NCBI RefSeq assembly: GCF_016623585.1
Contig: NZ_JAEHFY010000009.1
Coordinates: forward strand, 94,073 to 158,072
Source of the DNA: Pedobacter segetis
GTDB lineage: Bacteria > Bacteroidota > Bacteroidia > Sphingobacteriales > Sphingobacteriaceae
Length of the DNA: 64,000 nucleotides
Direction of reading: 5' to 3'
Position numbers and translations under genes: made by a program. The notes beneath the pieces were generated by a model. The model saw nothing but the letters and a program-made list of their open reading frames with translations. It was not told where the DNA came from and did not search any database. Each line of letters begins with the position of its first letter. Within the stretch, counting starts at the first letter, position 1. Positions 26,093-35,356 of the stretch are shown here, piece after piece.

Positions 26093-27169
26093 ATGGAAGC
26101 AATTTTTGGTGTTATATACCATTTTTTCGGGGGGTTTGCATCTGGGAGTTTTTACATCCCTTACAAAAAAGTTAAAGGATGGGCTTGGGAAAGCTATTGG
26201 ATCGTAGGGGGTATTTTTTCTTGGCTGATAGTACCACCTTTGGCCGCTTATTTAACCATCCCGGGTTTTGCAGATATAATTACCGCAGCTCCTGGCCCTG
26301 TTTTCTATTATACTTTTCTTTTCGGTGCGCTTTGGGGGATAGGTGGCCTAACTTACGGTTTGGGGGTAAGGTATTTAGGGGTGGCCTTGGGAAGCTCGAT
26401 TATCTTAGGCCTGTGTTCTGTATTTGGTGCCCTGGTTCCTTCTATCTTTTATGAATATTATCCAACAGCTGGTAAAGATTCTATAAGTATGATCGCTGGT
26501 TCTACTTGGGGGCAATTGGTTTTATTGGGGCTTTTCATTTGTGTTGTAGGGATCGTAGTTTGTGGCGTAGCCGGATCTATGAAGGATAAAGATTTGGGCC
26601 ATGCAGAAAAAGATGCTTCTGGCACAGAATTCAAAATAGGGCTAGGCTTATTTGTGGCGATAATTTCGGGGATATTGAGTGCTTGCTTCGCTTTTGGTAT
26701 AGATTCTGGAAAAGAAATGGCCAACCAAGCTAACGAAGCTTGGAAAGCGATTCATCCTGGGCAAGGAGAGTTTTTGTTTCAAAACAACGTAACCTATATA
26801 GTAATAATGTGGGGAGGCCTATTAACAAATTTTGTTTGGTGCATGGTTTTAAATTTCCGTAACAAAAGCTTTAAAGATTATGGCGATAAGAAAACGCCGT
26901 TAACCAAAAACTATATTTTTTGTGCTTTGGCGGGTACCACCTGGTTTTTACAGTTTTTCTTTTACGGTATGGGAGAAAGCAGGTTAGGTAACGGCGCAAG
27001 TTCTTGGATTTTGCACATGGCCTTCATTATATTGGTGGCAAACCTTTGGGGGCTAATATTAAAAGAATGGAAAGGCGTAAGATCTAAAACCATGGGGACC
27101 GTCATTATAGGGATCATCGTTATATTAATATCTATCCTAGTAGTAGGGTATGGCAATTCAATCAAATAA
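26093..27169 (+). CDS. rhaT: L-rhamnose/proton symporter
   Basis: A 358-residue integral inner-membrane protein with about ten hydrophobic segments, starting FGVIYHFFGGFASGSFYIPY, a hallmark of RhaT. Other family-typical stretches are GALWGIGGLTYGLGVRYLG near 82-100, QLVLLGLFICVVGIVVCG near 140-160 and TTWFLQFFFYGMGESRLG near 275-295. It imports L-rhamnose with a proton. Length is normal. It is the first gene of the rhamnose operon, 18 bases before the fused aldolase/dehydrogenase gene, and is preceded by the putative GntR operator. Confidence 0.92.
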   Translation: MEAIFGVIYHFFGGFASGSFYIPYKKVKGWAWESYWIVGGIFSWLIVPPLAAYLTIPGFADIITAAPGPVFYYTFLFGALWGIGGLTYGLGVRYLGVALGSSIILGLCSVFGALVPSIFYEYYPTAGKDSISMIAGSTWGQLVLLGLFICVVGIVVCGVAGSMKDKDLGHAEKDASGTEFKIGLGLFVAIISGILSACFAFGIDSGKEMANQANEAWKAIHPGQGEFLFQNNVTYIVIMWGGLLTNFVWCMVLNFRNKSFKDYGDKKTPLTKNYIFCALAGTTWFLQFFFYGMGESRLGNGASSWILHMAFIILVANLWGLILKEWKGVRSKTMGTVIIGIIVILISILVVGYGNSIK

Positions 27170-27187
27170 AAATCATCAAAAATTATT

Positions 27188-29308
27188 ATGTCAATAACTA
27201 AAAATTCTTTTAAACACGTAAGCTATTTGTGGGACGATGCAGAAGCTGCGAAGCTGGCGGGAGACGAGGTAGCACTGTTAATTTATAGATCAAATATGTT
27301 GGGTGCCGATCTAAGGCTCACAAATTACGGTGGAGGAAACACCTCTTGTAAAGCAATGGCCAAAGATCCTTTAACTGGCAAAGAGACAGAGATCATGTGG
27401 ATCAAAGGATCGGGCGGCGATATAGGTACCTTAAAGAAAAGCGGCTTGGCAGCATTATATGTTGATAGATTAAGATCTTTGAAAAACGTATATAGGGGCA
27501 TAGATCATGAAGACGAAATGGTAGAACTTTTTAACCATTGCATTTATGATCTAGCTTCTAAAGCACCATCAATTGATACACCCCTTCACGGTTTTTTACC
27601 CTTTAAACATATTGATCATTTACATCCCGATGCCGCCATTGCAATTGCAGCGGCTAAGGACGGAGAAAAAATAACTCAAGAACTTTTTAACGGCGCCATT
27701 GGCTGGGTACCATGGCAAAAACCAGGTTTTGATCTAGGTTTACAGTTAAAAGAATGTTTGGATAAAAACCCGGGCATTAAAGGTATTATGTTAGGTTCCC
27801 ATGGTTTATTTACCTGGGGAGATACAGCTTATGAAAGCTATGTAAATACCTTAGAAGTGGTAGAGAAATGTGCAGAATACCTAGAACAGAACTATGGTAA
27901 AAAAGGGCCTGTTTTTGGCGGACAAAAAATACAAAGCTTGATAAAAGCAGAAAGACACAAAAAGGCAGCAGAGTTAGCTCCAATCTTGAGGGGGTTTTGT
28001 TCAAGCGAACGCTCTATGATTGGGCATTTTACCGATGATGACAGAGTTTTGGAATACATCAATTCTAATGATCTAGAAAGATTGGCACCAATGGGCACTA
28101 GCTGCCCGGATCATTTTTTGAGAACAAAAATAAGTCCGCTGGTTTTAGATTTAGCCAAAGATGAAGACTTAAGTGATGTTTCGGCAATCAAAGCAAAATT
28201 AGCTCCTGCTTTTGAAGCTTACCGTAAAATGTATGCAGATTATTATAATACCTGCAAACACGATAACAGCCCTTCAATTCGCGATGCCAACCCCGTGATC
28301 ATTATTTACCCGGGTGTTGGGATGTTCTCTTTCTCTAAAGACAAACAAACAGCCCGAGTTGCTGCAGAGTTTTATACCAACGCCATCAATGTAATGAAAG
28401 GTTCAGAGGCAGTTTCTGAATATACCTCATTACCTCGCCAAGAAGCTTTTAATATAGAATATTGGTTGCTAGAAGAAGCAAAATTGCAGCGTATGCCCAA
28501 ACCAAAAGCATTATCTGGCAGGGTTGCCATGATCACGGGGAGTGCGGGTGGCATAGGAAAAGCTATTGCTAGGAAATTTGTAGAAGAAGGTGCCTGCGTT
28601 ATTTTAAACGATATGAATGCAGAGCGTTTAGCAGAGGCAGGAGAAGAGTTTAAAAAAGATTTCGGTAAAGACAGTTACGCAACCGCAACAATGGATGTTA
28701 CCGATCAAAACCAAATTGAAGAAGCAATGAATATTGCCGCTGTAAGTTTTGGCGGTGTAGATATTATTGTGAACAACGCTGGTTTATCTATTTCTAAAAC
28801 CATAGAAGATCACGCTCAAAAAGATTGGGATCTATTGTACGATGTATTGGTAAAAGGGCAATTTTTAGTAACACAAGCCGCTACTAATGTGATGAAGAAA
28901 CAAGATATTGGTGGTGATATTATAAATATTGTGAGTAAAAACGCACTAGTAAGCGGGCCAAACAATGCAGGTTACGGAAGTGCCAAAGCAGCGCAATTAC
29001 ATTTGAGCAGGTTAAATGCTGCCGAATTAGGTGCAGCAGGAATTAGGGTAAACGTGGTTAACCCAGATGCGGTAATTAGCGATAGTAATATTTGGGCCGG
29101 CGGCTGGGCAGAAGGAAGGGCAAAAGCATACGGGATTACCGTTGCAGAGCTTCCTGCTTACTATGCAAAAAGAACATTGTTAAATAAAATCATCCTTCCG
29201 GTTGATATTGCAAATGCTTGTTTTGCTTTCACTGGTGGTTTATTATCAAAATCAACAGGTAATATGCTTAACGTTGATGGTGGCGTTGCGATGGCTTTTC
29301 CAAGGTAA
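27188..29308 (+). CDS. rhaEW: Bifunctional rhamnulose-1-phosphate aldolase/lactaldehyde dehydrogenase
   Basis: A 706-residue fusion. Residues 1-420 are a class II (AraD/FucA-type) aldolase, with NYGGGNTSCK near 43-52, the H-rich HGFLPFKHIDHLHPD segment and LGSHGLFTWGD near 198-208. Residues 440-706 are a short-chain dehydrogenase: MITGSAGGIGKAIA (GxxxGxG NAD site), NNAGLS and the catalytic YGSAK. The aldolase splits L-rhamnulose-1-phosphate into DHAP and L-lactaldehyde; the dehydrogenase part is expected to oxidise lactaldehyde to L-lactate, as shown for RhaEW in other bacteria. The lactate is then handled by the LutABC genes downstream. All key motifs are intact. Confidence 0.93.
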   Translation: MSITKNSFKHVSYLWDDAEAAKLAGDEVALLIYRSNMLGADLRLTNYGGGNTSCKAMAKDPLTGKETEIMWIKGSGGDIGTLKKSGLAALYVDRLRSLKNVYRGIDHEDEMVELFNHCIYDLASKAPSIDTPLHGFLPFKHIDHLHPDAAIAIAAAKDGEKITQELFNGAIGWVPWQKPGFDLGLQLKECLDKNPGIKGIMLGSHGLFTWGDTAYESYVNTLEVVEKCAEYLEQNYGKKGPVFGGQKIQSLIKAERHKKAAELAPILRGFCSSERSMIGHFTDDDRVLEYINSNDLERLAPMGTSCPDHFLRTKISPLVLDLAKDEDLSDVSAIKAKLAPAFEAYRKMYADYYNTCKHDNSPSIRDANPVIIIYPGVGMFSFSKDKQTARVAAEFYTNAINVMKGSEAVSEYTSLPRQEAFNIEYWLLEEAKLQRMPKPKALSGRVAMITGSAGGIGKAIARKFVEEGACVILNDMNAERLAEAGEEFKKDFGKDSYATATMDVTDQNQIEEAMNIAAVSFGGVDIIVNNAGLSISKTIEDHAQKDWDLLYDVLVKGQFLVTQAATNVMKKQDIGGDIINIVSKNALVSGPNNAGYGSAKAAQLHLSRLNAAELGAAGIRVNVVNPDAVISDSNIWAGGWAEGRAKAYGITVAELPAYYAKRTLLNKIILPVDIANACFAFTGGLLSKSTGNMLNVDGGVAMAFPR

Positions 29309-29379
29309 AAGCTCCAATTAAACTCTCCGTAGGAAAGAAATTATTGAGGAAAGCAGTTCTTAGCCAGTCCGTCATGTCG

Positions 29380-29500
29380 AATGATAATGAGACATCTCAA
29401 GAATAAGTAGCGGACAATATAAATCGTCTCCGCTTGTGAGATTTCTCGTCCCTCGAAACAACGGGATGCAGAGAAATGAATCAGAAAAAATAAAATTAAC
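29380..29500. repeat. REP-like intergenic element before rhaI
   Basis: This part of the rhaEW-rhaI gap carries words such as GTCATGTCGAATGA, GAGACATCTC and GAGATTTCTCGTCCCTCG, typical of dispersed palindromic repeats in Bacteroidota intergenic DNA. GAGACATCTC and TGAGATTTCTC form imperfect opposing arms. Confidence 0.5.
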
Positions 29501-29503
29501 AAT

Positions 29504-29522
29504 CCCCCCCTAAACGGGGGGG
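29504..29522 (+). promoter_or_regulatory. G/C-only hairpin 20 bases before rhaI
   Basis: CCCCCCC (29504-29510), loop TAAAC, GGGGGGG (29516-29522): a perfect 7-bp G-C stem. It ends 20 bases before the rhaI ATG (29543). It lies within an operon and lacks a T-run, so it is more likely a processing, stability or translation-control element than a terminator. Confidence 0.45.
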
Positions 29523-29542
29523 AATAATCATAACAACCAATT

Positions 29543-30817
29543 ATGAAATTAGAAAAAAATGTAATTGATGCGCATAACCAAAGTTTAGCGCAAAAACACA
29601 AAAGTAAATTAGCGCATTTCTTAGAAGAAAATGAAGGTGCCGATGCACATATCCAAAAATTAAGAGATTTCCAGATAGCGATCCCAAGTTGGGCTTTAGG
29701 TACCGGCGGAACCCGTTTTGGACGCTTTTCTGGTGGTGGGGAACCCGCTAACTTAGAAGAAAAAATGGCCGATATTGGTGTTTTGCACCAACTGAACCAA
29801 AGTAGTGGCGCAATCTCCCTGCATATCCCTTGGGACATCCCAAAAGATGCAGAGAAAATAATGAGCTTGGCAAAATCGTTAAACTTAAAGTTTGATGCCA
29901 TCAATTCTAATACTTTTCAAGATCAGCCAAACCAAAAATACAGCTACAAATTTGGCTCTTTGCAAAACGTAGATAAAAACGTTAGGGACCAAGCCGTTGC
30001 CCATAACATAGAGGTAATTAAGCATGGTATTGCCTTAGGTTCAAAATCTTTAACGGTTTGGTTGGCAGATGGCTCAAGTTTTCCCGGTCAGTTAAATTTT
30101 AGGGAAGCTTTTGAAAATACTTTGGCCAGTTTAAAAGAAATTTACGCCGCATTGCCAGCTGATTGGAAAATGTTTGTAGAATATAAATCTAACGAACCCA
30201 ATTTTTACTCAACTACGGTTGCAGATTGGGGCCAGTCTTTATTATATGCCACCAAATTAGGGCCAAAAGCTTATACTTTGGTAGATCTGGGCCATCATCT
30301 GCCAAATGCAAACATAGAGCAAATTGTATCCTTATTATTGATGGAAGGCAAGTTGGGCGGTTTCCATTTTAACGATTCTAAATATGGTGATGATGATTTA
30401 ACAACAGGTGCGATCAAGCCTTACCAACTGTTCTTGATTTTTAACGAATTGGTTGAGGGGATGGACCATGCTAAAATGAACCATGCTTCTGGTTTAGCTT
30501 GGATGATAGATGCTTCCCATAACGTTAAAGATCCTTTAGAAGATTTATTGCAGTCTGTAGAAGCCATCATGATGGCTTATGCACAAGCGCTATTGGTAGA
30601 TAGAAAAGCATTGAAGAATGCACAACAGAAAAACGATGTAAGCTTGGCACAAGAAATTTTGCAAGCGGCCTACCGTACAGATGTACGTCCGTTAATTGCA
30701 GAAGCAAGGTTGCAAAGCGGTGGCGCATTAGATCCGGTTAAATTATTTAGATCTGCCAAAGTAAGGGAAGAATTGATAAAAGAAAGAGGTACAGAAACTA
30801 AAGCAACGGGGCTTTAA
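29543..30817 (+). CDS. rhaI: L-rhamnose isomerase
   Basis: A 424-residue TIM-barrel sugar isomerase of the RhaI (Pseudomonas/Bacteroidota) type, converting L-rhamnose to L-rhamnulose. The family pattern is seen in TGGTRFGRFSGGGEP near 51-65, AISLHIPWDIPKD near 92-104, FVEYKSNEPNFYSTTVADWG near 213-232 (metal-ligand Glu), YTLVDLGHHLPNANIEQ near 247-263 and GGFHFNDSKYGDDDL near 275-289 (His and Asp ligands). Length matches the family. It lies between rhaEW and rhaB in the same direction but is separated from both by about 230-250 bases of repeats. Confidence 0.9.
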   Translation: MKLEKNVIDAHNQSLAQKHKSKLAHFLEENEGADAHIQKLRDFQIAIPSWALGTGGTRFGRFSGGGEPANLEEKMADIGVLHQLNQSSGAISLHIPWDIPKDAEKIMSLAKSLNLKFDAINSNTFQDQPNQKYSYKFGSLQNVDKNVRDQAVAHNIEVIKHGIALGSKSLTVWLADGSSFPGQLNFREAFENTLASLKEIYAALPADWKMFVEYKSNEPNFYSTTVADWGQSLLYATKLGPKAYTLVDLGHHLPNANIEQIVSLLLMEGKLGGFHFNDSKYGDDDLTTGAIKPYQLFLIFNELVEGMDHAKMNHASGLAWMIDASHNVKDPLEDLLQSVEAIMMAYAQALLVDRKALKNAQQKNDVSLAQEILQAAYRTDVRPLIAEARLQSGGALDPVKLFRSAKVREELIKERGTETKATGL

Positions 30818-30821
30818 AGCA

Positions 30822-31062
30822 GATATGAGAAATGAGATGTGAGATGTGAGAACTTGTAAAAGCCGAATTTCATATCTCTTGTCTCTTTTTGCGTTAACGA
30901 TAGCAACGGCAGCTTTTTTTGTTATCCGGAGCGGAGCGGAAGGATAGACAAAAAAACTATAGTGGATAGCGTGTTAAAACGCCCAAGTTACTATCATCAT
31001 CTATTTTCACGATGTCAGTAGTCTCATATCTAGCGTCTCAAATCTAAACGCTCACATCTAAT
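30822..31062. repeat. Composite inverted-repeat element between rhaI and rhaB
   Basis: The 252-base gap is flanked by opposing related words: GATATGAGAAATGAGATGTG at the left (about 30824) and, on the opposite strand at the right (about 31060 to 31020), GATGTGAGCG and AGATATGAGAC. The centre holds a long inverted repeat TTTTTTTGTTATCC (30914-30927) and GGATAGACAAAAAAA (30942-30956) around GGAGCGGAGCGGAA. The whole looks like a miniature mobile or REP-type element of Bacteroidota inserted within the operon. Confidence 0.55.
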
Positions 31063-31069
31063 TAAAAAA

Positions 31070-32449
31070 ATGAAAATTCCAGTTATAGCCATATTCGATA
31101 TTGGGAAAACCAATAAAAAGCTGTTCTTATTCGATGAAGATTATAAGATAGTTTTTGAACGTACGGCAAGGTTTATAGAAACTAAAGATGAAGATGGCGA
31201 TACTTGCGAGAACCTAGAAAGTTTAAGGCTCTCTGTTTTTGATTCTTTACATGAAGTTTTGAGGAATAAACAATTTGACATCAAAGCCATCAATTTTTCT
31301 ACTTACGGTGCCAGTTTGGTTTATGTAGATGAAAACGGAAGGCCTTTAGCACCACTTTACAATTATTTAAAGGCCTACCCAGAAGAATTAAAGTCGCAAT
31401 TCTATAATAACTACGGTGGGGAAGAAAATGTAGCCCTAAGCACTGCTTCGCCTGTTTTGGGAAGCCTAAATTCTGGTATGCAGCTTTATCGCATTAAGTA
31501 TGAAAAACCAGAATTGTTTGGGAAAATAAAATATGCCTTGCACTTGCCTCAGTATATGAGCTCTATCATCACCGGTAAAATGCACAGCGATATTACCAGC
31601 ATTGGTTGCCATACCAACTTTTGGGATTTTAAGAAAAAAGATTACCACCATTGGGTTTATGAGGAAGGTTTGGCAGATAAGCTGGCCCCGATTTTCCCGG
31701 GAGACGGTGTGATGCAATCTACTTTCCCAAGTGAAAATTATTTGACCGGTGTAGGTTTACATGATAGCTCTGCAGCATTAATTCCTTATATAGAGAGCTT
31801 TAAGGAGCCCTTTATTTTGCTATCTACCGGTACTTGGTGTATCAGTTTAAACCCGTTTAACAACCAACCCTTAACAAAACAAGAATTGGATAATGATTGC
31901 TTGTGCTATCTCTCTTATCAGGCAAAGCCGATAAAAGCATCACGGTTATTTTCTGGTTTTGAGCATGAGCAAGAAGTAAAAAGAATAGCCAACCATTTTG
32001 GCACAACGGTGGGGAAATATAAAACCACCAAACTATCGGTTCCGGTTATTCAAAAATATTTGCCCAAAGGCGAGTTGAGGGCCCATTTTGAAACTTTGGA
32101 AGATACCCATTATGATTTTTCTAAAGAAAATTTAAGCGAGTTTAAAGATGATATTGAAGCCTATCATTTTTTGATATTTACTTTGGTTTTTAAGCAGTAC
32201 AAATCAACCCAATTGGTACTTAAAAATACAAATGTTAAAAGAATATTTGTAGATGGCGGTTTCTCTAAAAACCAAATATTCATGAATTTATTGGCGATGG
32301 TTTTTCCAGAAACTGAGGTTTATGCCGCATCAATGGCACAAGCTACCTCAATGGGTGCTGCCGTTGCCATACATAAACATTGGAACACCAAACCTTTGCC
32401 AACCGATATGATTGCGTTAAAGCTATTCGTATCGCCAGTAAAAAATTAA
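31070..32449 (+). CDS. rhaB: L-rhamnulokinase (FGGY family)
   Basis: A 459-residue carbohydrate kinase of the FGGY/ASKHA fold. ATP-site motifs: IFDIGKTNKKLFLF near 8-21 (phosphate 1), INFSTYGASLVYVD near 74-87, LLSTGTWCISLNPF near 250-263 (phosphate 2 region) and FVDGGFSKNQIFMNLL near 391-406 (adenosine). It phosphorylates L-rhamnulose to L-rhamnulose-1-phosphate, the substrate of RhaEW. Kinases of this branch also include fuculokinases; the neighbours decide for rhamnulose. LutA starts 4 bases after its stop. Confidence 0.88.
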   Translation: MKIPVIAIFDIGKTNKKLFLFDEDYKIVFERTARFIETKDEDGDTCENLESLRLSVFDSLHEVLRNKQFDIKAINFSTYGASLVYVDENGRPLAPLYNYLKAYPEELKSQFYNNYGGEENVALSTASPVLGSLNSGMQLYRIKYEKPELFGKIKYALHLPQYMSSIITGKMHSDITSIGCHTNFWDFKKKDYHHWVYEEGLADKLAPIFPGDGVMQSTFPSENYLTGVGLHDSSAALIPYIESFKEPFILLSTGTWCISLNPFNNQPLTKQELDNDCLCYLSYQAKPIKASRLFSGFEHEQEVKRIANHFGTTVGKYKTTKLSVPVIQKYLPKGELRAHFETLEDTHYDFSKENLSEFKDDIEAYHFLIFTLVFKQYKSTQLVLKNTNVKRIFVDGGFSKNQIFMNLLAMVFPETEVYAASMAQATSMGAAVAIHKHWNTKPLPTDMIALKLFVSPVKN

Positions 32450-32453
32450 GAAA

Positions 32454-33194
32454 ATGAAAGTTGCACTATTTATACCTTGTTACGTTGATCAGTTTTACCC
32501 TAAAGCTGCAATTGCTACGCTGCAGTTGCTAGAAAAATATGGGTGCGAGGTAACTTATCCAAAAAACCAAACTTGTTGCGGGCAGCCCATGGCAAACTCT
32601 GGTTTCGAGCATTTAACGGGGGGTTGTGATCATAATTTCGTAGATAATTTTAAAGGGTTCGATTATATAGTAGCGCCCTCTGGTAGTTGCGTACTGCATA
32701 TAAAAGACCACCTTCATGATGATCGCTTTCCGGCGGAAGCCAAAAAAATAAGGGATACCACTTACGAGTTGATCACTTTTTTAACCGATGTTTTAAAAGT
32801 TGAAAAACTCAGGGCAAGTTTCCCGCATAAAGTAGGCATACACCAAAGTTGCCACGGATTAAGAGGTTTAAAGCTTGCGCAGATGAGCGAATTGAACGCT
32901 CCGCCCTTTTCTAAACCTGTGCATCTGTTAAACATGGTTAATGATATCGAGATCATCCATTTAGAGAGAGTGGACGAATGTTGTGGTTTTGGCGGTACTT
33001 TTTGCGTTGCAGAAGAAGCGGTATCGGTAAAAATGGGGGTAGATAGAGTTGCCGATCATGTTCTGCATGGTGCAGAATATATTACAGGTGTGGATATGTC
33101 TTGCTTAATGCACATGGAAGGTTTATTAAATAGGGATAAAAGTACTGTGAAGGTAATACATATCGCAGAAATTTTAAACGGAGGTGTACAATGA
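32454..33194 (+). CDS. lutA: L-lactate utilization protein A (Fe-S)
   Basis: A 246-residue cysteine-rich protein with two CCG domains: YPKNQTCCGQPMANSGF near 36-52 and VDECCGFGGTFCVAEEAVS near 176-194, plus APSGSC near 79 and HQSCHG near 127. LutA forms with LutB and LutC the iron-sulfur complex that oxidises L-lactate to pyruvate in the cytoplasm. Here it takes the lactate produced by the dehydrogenase part of RhaEW. It overlaps lutB by 4 bases. Confidence 0.9.
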   Translation: MKVALFIPCYVDQFYPKAAIATLQLLEKYGCEVTYPKNQTCCGQPMANSGFEHLTGGCDHNFVDNFKGFDYIVAPSGSCVLHIKDHLHDDRFPAEAKKIRDTTYELITFLTDVLKVEKLRASFPHKVGIHQSCHGLRGLKLAQMSELNAPPFSKPVHLLNMVNDIEIIHLERVDECCGFGGTFCVAEEAVSVKMGVDRVADHVLHGAEYITGVDMSCLMHMEGLLNRDKSTVKVIHIAEILNGGVQ

Positions 33195-34567
33195 AAGTAA
33201 TGGATCACGCAGAAAAATCTAAGGTTTTTAACGGGGATGAAAAACGGGTAGATTGGCATGATGAAACCCTTTGGTTCATCAGGAAAAAGAGAGATGTAGC
33301 CACGCACAACATCCCAGAATGGGAAGATTTACGGGAAGCAGGTTCACAGATTAAAAACCATAGCCTATCAAACCTTAACCATTATTTGCAACAATTTGAA
33401 ACCAACGCAAAAGCAAACGGTATAGTAATACATTGGGCAAAAGATGGGGAAGAGCATAATAAAATTGTTTTAGGATTACTTCAAAAACACCAAATCACAG
33501 AGATGGTAAAAAGTAAGTCTATGCTAACCGAAGAATGCCATTTGAACGATTATTTAGAAAATAATGGTGTTGCTGTTGTAGATTCTGATTTGGGCGAACG
33601 TATTGTGCAGTTGGCAAAAGAAGCTCCAAGCCACATTGTTTTACCTTGCATCCATAAAAAGAAAGAAGAAATTGGCGAACTTTTTCACGAGTTTTTGGGA
33701 ACACCAGAAGGCAGTGCAGACCCACAACTATTAACCGAAGCAGCCCGCCAGAGTTTAAGAAATACTTTTTTAACCAGAAGGGCAGCACTTACAGGGGTTA
33801 ATTTTGCCATAGCAGAAACCGGTGAATTTGTGGTTTGCACCAATGAAGGTAATGCCGATATGGGCGCTCATCTGGCCGATATCCACATTGCTAGTATGGG
33901 GATTGAAAAGGTTATTCCACTGCGTAAACATCTAAGTATTTTCTTAAGATTATTGACCCGAAGTGCAACAGGGCAACCGATAACTACCTATTCTAGCCAT
34001 TTTGCAACACCTGCAAAAGGTAAAGAACTACATATTATTTTAGTAGATAATGGCAGAACCAAACAATTAGCGAGACCAGATTTTAGGAACTCTTTAAAGT
34101 GCATACGTTGTGCGGCTTGTTTCAATACTTGCCCGGTTTACCGTAGAAGCGGAGGGCACAGTTATCAGAGCGTGATCGCAGGGCCAATTGGATCTATCTT
34201 GATGCCAAATCTGGATATGAAAAAACATGCCGATTTGCCTTTTGCATCTTCACTTTGTGGATCTTGTAGCAACGTTTGCCCGGTTAAAATAGATATACAT
34301 GATCAGCTTTATAAATGGCGGCAAGTAATAGTTAAAGAAGGCTATGCCAACCCTGCAAAAACCGTTGCCATGAAATTAATGGCCAAAACCTTGGCTTCGC
34401 CAACCTTGTATAAAATGGCAGGGAAAGCAGCAAGAACAACTTTAAAATATGCTCCTTTTGTGGTAAATAATAAATTTAACGCCTGGTATTTACATAGGGA
34501 TATGCCAGAAGTACCTAAATCATCTTTTGGAGAATGGTACAATAAAAACAGGAAAAACAATGACTAG
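33191..34567 (+). CDS. lutB: L-lactate utilization protein B (Fe-S)
   Basis: A 458-residue protein of the LutB/YkgF family. Two 4Fe-4S binding segments are visible: CIRCAACFNTCPVYR near 305-319 and SSLCGSCSNVCPVKID near 355-370. The N-terminal 290 residues form the LUD-type domain, with EGNADMGAHLADIHIASMG near 221-239. It is the central electron-transfer subunit of lactate oxidation. Its start overlaps lutA by 4 bases and its end overlaps lutC by 8, so the three are translationally coupled. Confidence 0.92.
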   Translation: MKVMDHAEKSKVFNGDEKRVDWHDETLWFIRKKRDVATHNIPEWEDLREAGSQIKNHSLSNLNHYLQQFETNAKANGIVIHWAKDGEEHNKIVLGLLQKHQITEMVKSKSMLTEECHLNDYLENNGVAVVDSDLGERIVQLAKEAPSHIVLPCIHKKKEEIGELFHEFLGTPEGSADPQLLTEAARQSLRNTFLTRRAALTGVNFAIAETGEFVVCTNEGNADMGAHLADIHIASMGIEKVIPLRKHLSIFLRLLTRSATGQPITTYSSHFATPAKGKELHIILVDNGRTKQLARPDFRNSLKCIRCAACFNTCPVYRRSGGHSYQSVIAGPIGSILMPNLDMKKHADLPFASSLCGSCSNVCPVKIDIHDQLYKWRQVIVKEGYANPAKTVAMKLMAKTLASPTLYKMAGKAARTTLKYAPFVVNNKFNAWYLHRDMPEVPKSSFGEWYNKNRKNND

Positions 34568-35150
34568 CAGAGAAAAAATTCTTGAAGCGGTACAATCAAG
34601 CCAGCCAGATTTAAGGGAATTGCCAAATTTGGATCTTTTTTATAAAACCTATGCTACTGTTGAACAAGATAGGGCAAAGTTTATACAAACGGTGCAGATG
34701 ATAGGTGCCAAAGCTTATGAAGTAAATGGTTATGAAGAAATAATTAAAAGGATAAAATCTGATTTTGAGATAACGGGTAAAAGAGTAGTTTCTGCAGTTA
34801 GGGAATTAGACCAAATTGCACAACAATATACCGCTACCGATAACCACGAATTGGCAAATGTAGAACTTATGATCTTGCCAACACATTTTGCCGTGGCAGA
34901 AAACGGGGCTTGTTGGGTTGATGATGAATTGTTTGAAGAAAGATTATTGCTTTTTATTCCTCAGCACCTAGTTTTTATCGTTAAAAAGGATCAAATAGTC
35001 CCTAATCTACACCAAGCTTATCGGCTAATAGCCGATAAAAAATATGGTTATGGTGCTTTTGTAGCCGGCCCGTCTAAAACGGCAGATATAGAACAAAGTT
35101 TGGTTTTAGGTGCCCATGGCCCTAGAAGTTTAACCGTTTTTATGCTTTAG
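34560..35150 (+). CDS. lutC: L-lactate utilization protein C (LUD domain)
   Basis: A 196-residue LUD-domain protein, third subunit of the LutABC lactate oxidation system. Family stretches: FAVAENGACWVDDE near 114-127, FIPQHLVFIVKKDQIV near 135-150, and FVAGPSKTADIEQSLVLGAH near 167-186 (GPSKTADIE is the LutC hallmark). The frame is open from a GTG-like codon at 34527, but the ATG at 34560 overlaps lutB by 8 bases and gives the usual N-terminus (MTSREKILEAV), so it is preferred. Confidence 0.92.
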   Translation: MTSREKILEAVQSSQPDLRELPNLDLFYKTYATVEQDRAKFIQTVQMIGAKAYEVNGYEEIIKRIKSDFEITGKRVVSAVRELDQIAQQYTATDNHELANVELMILPTHFAVAENGACWVDDELFEERLLLFIPQHLVFIVKKDQIVPNLHQAYRLIADKKYGYGAFVAGPSKTADIEQSLVLGAHGPRSLTVFML

Positions 35151-35356
35151 TATTTGTTTTCCATGGTAAAATTAATGGAATTACATTCAATTTAAGTTTC
35201 TGTAAGCAGAGTAGGTAATTATGCCATCTATATTGATAAAATATTGATACCATGTTTTTTAAAATCGAATGTTTTGTACCTGTTCTTTTATCCTTAGGAT
35301 TCATCAACATGGTTACAACCTCATAAAAAAAATAATCTTTTAACCCAGCGCCCCAA

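Noticed and set aside
29341..29904. 187-residue minus-strand frame before and over rhaI
   Set aside because: Most of it is antisense to the clearly recognised rhaI gene and the rest covers a REP-like repeat.
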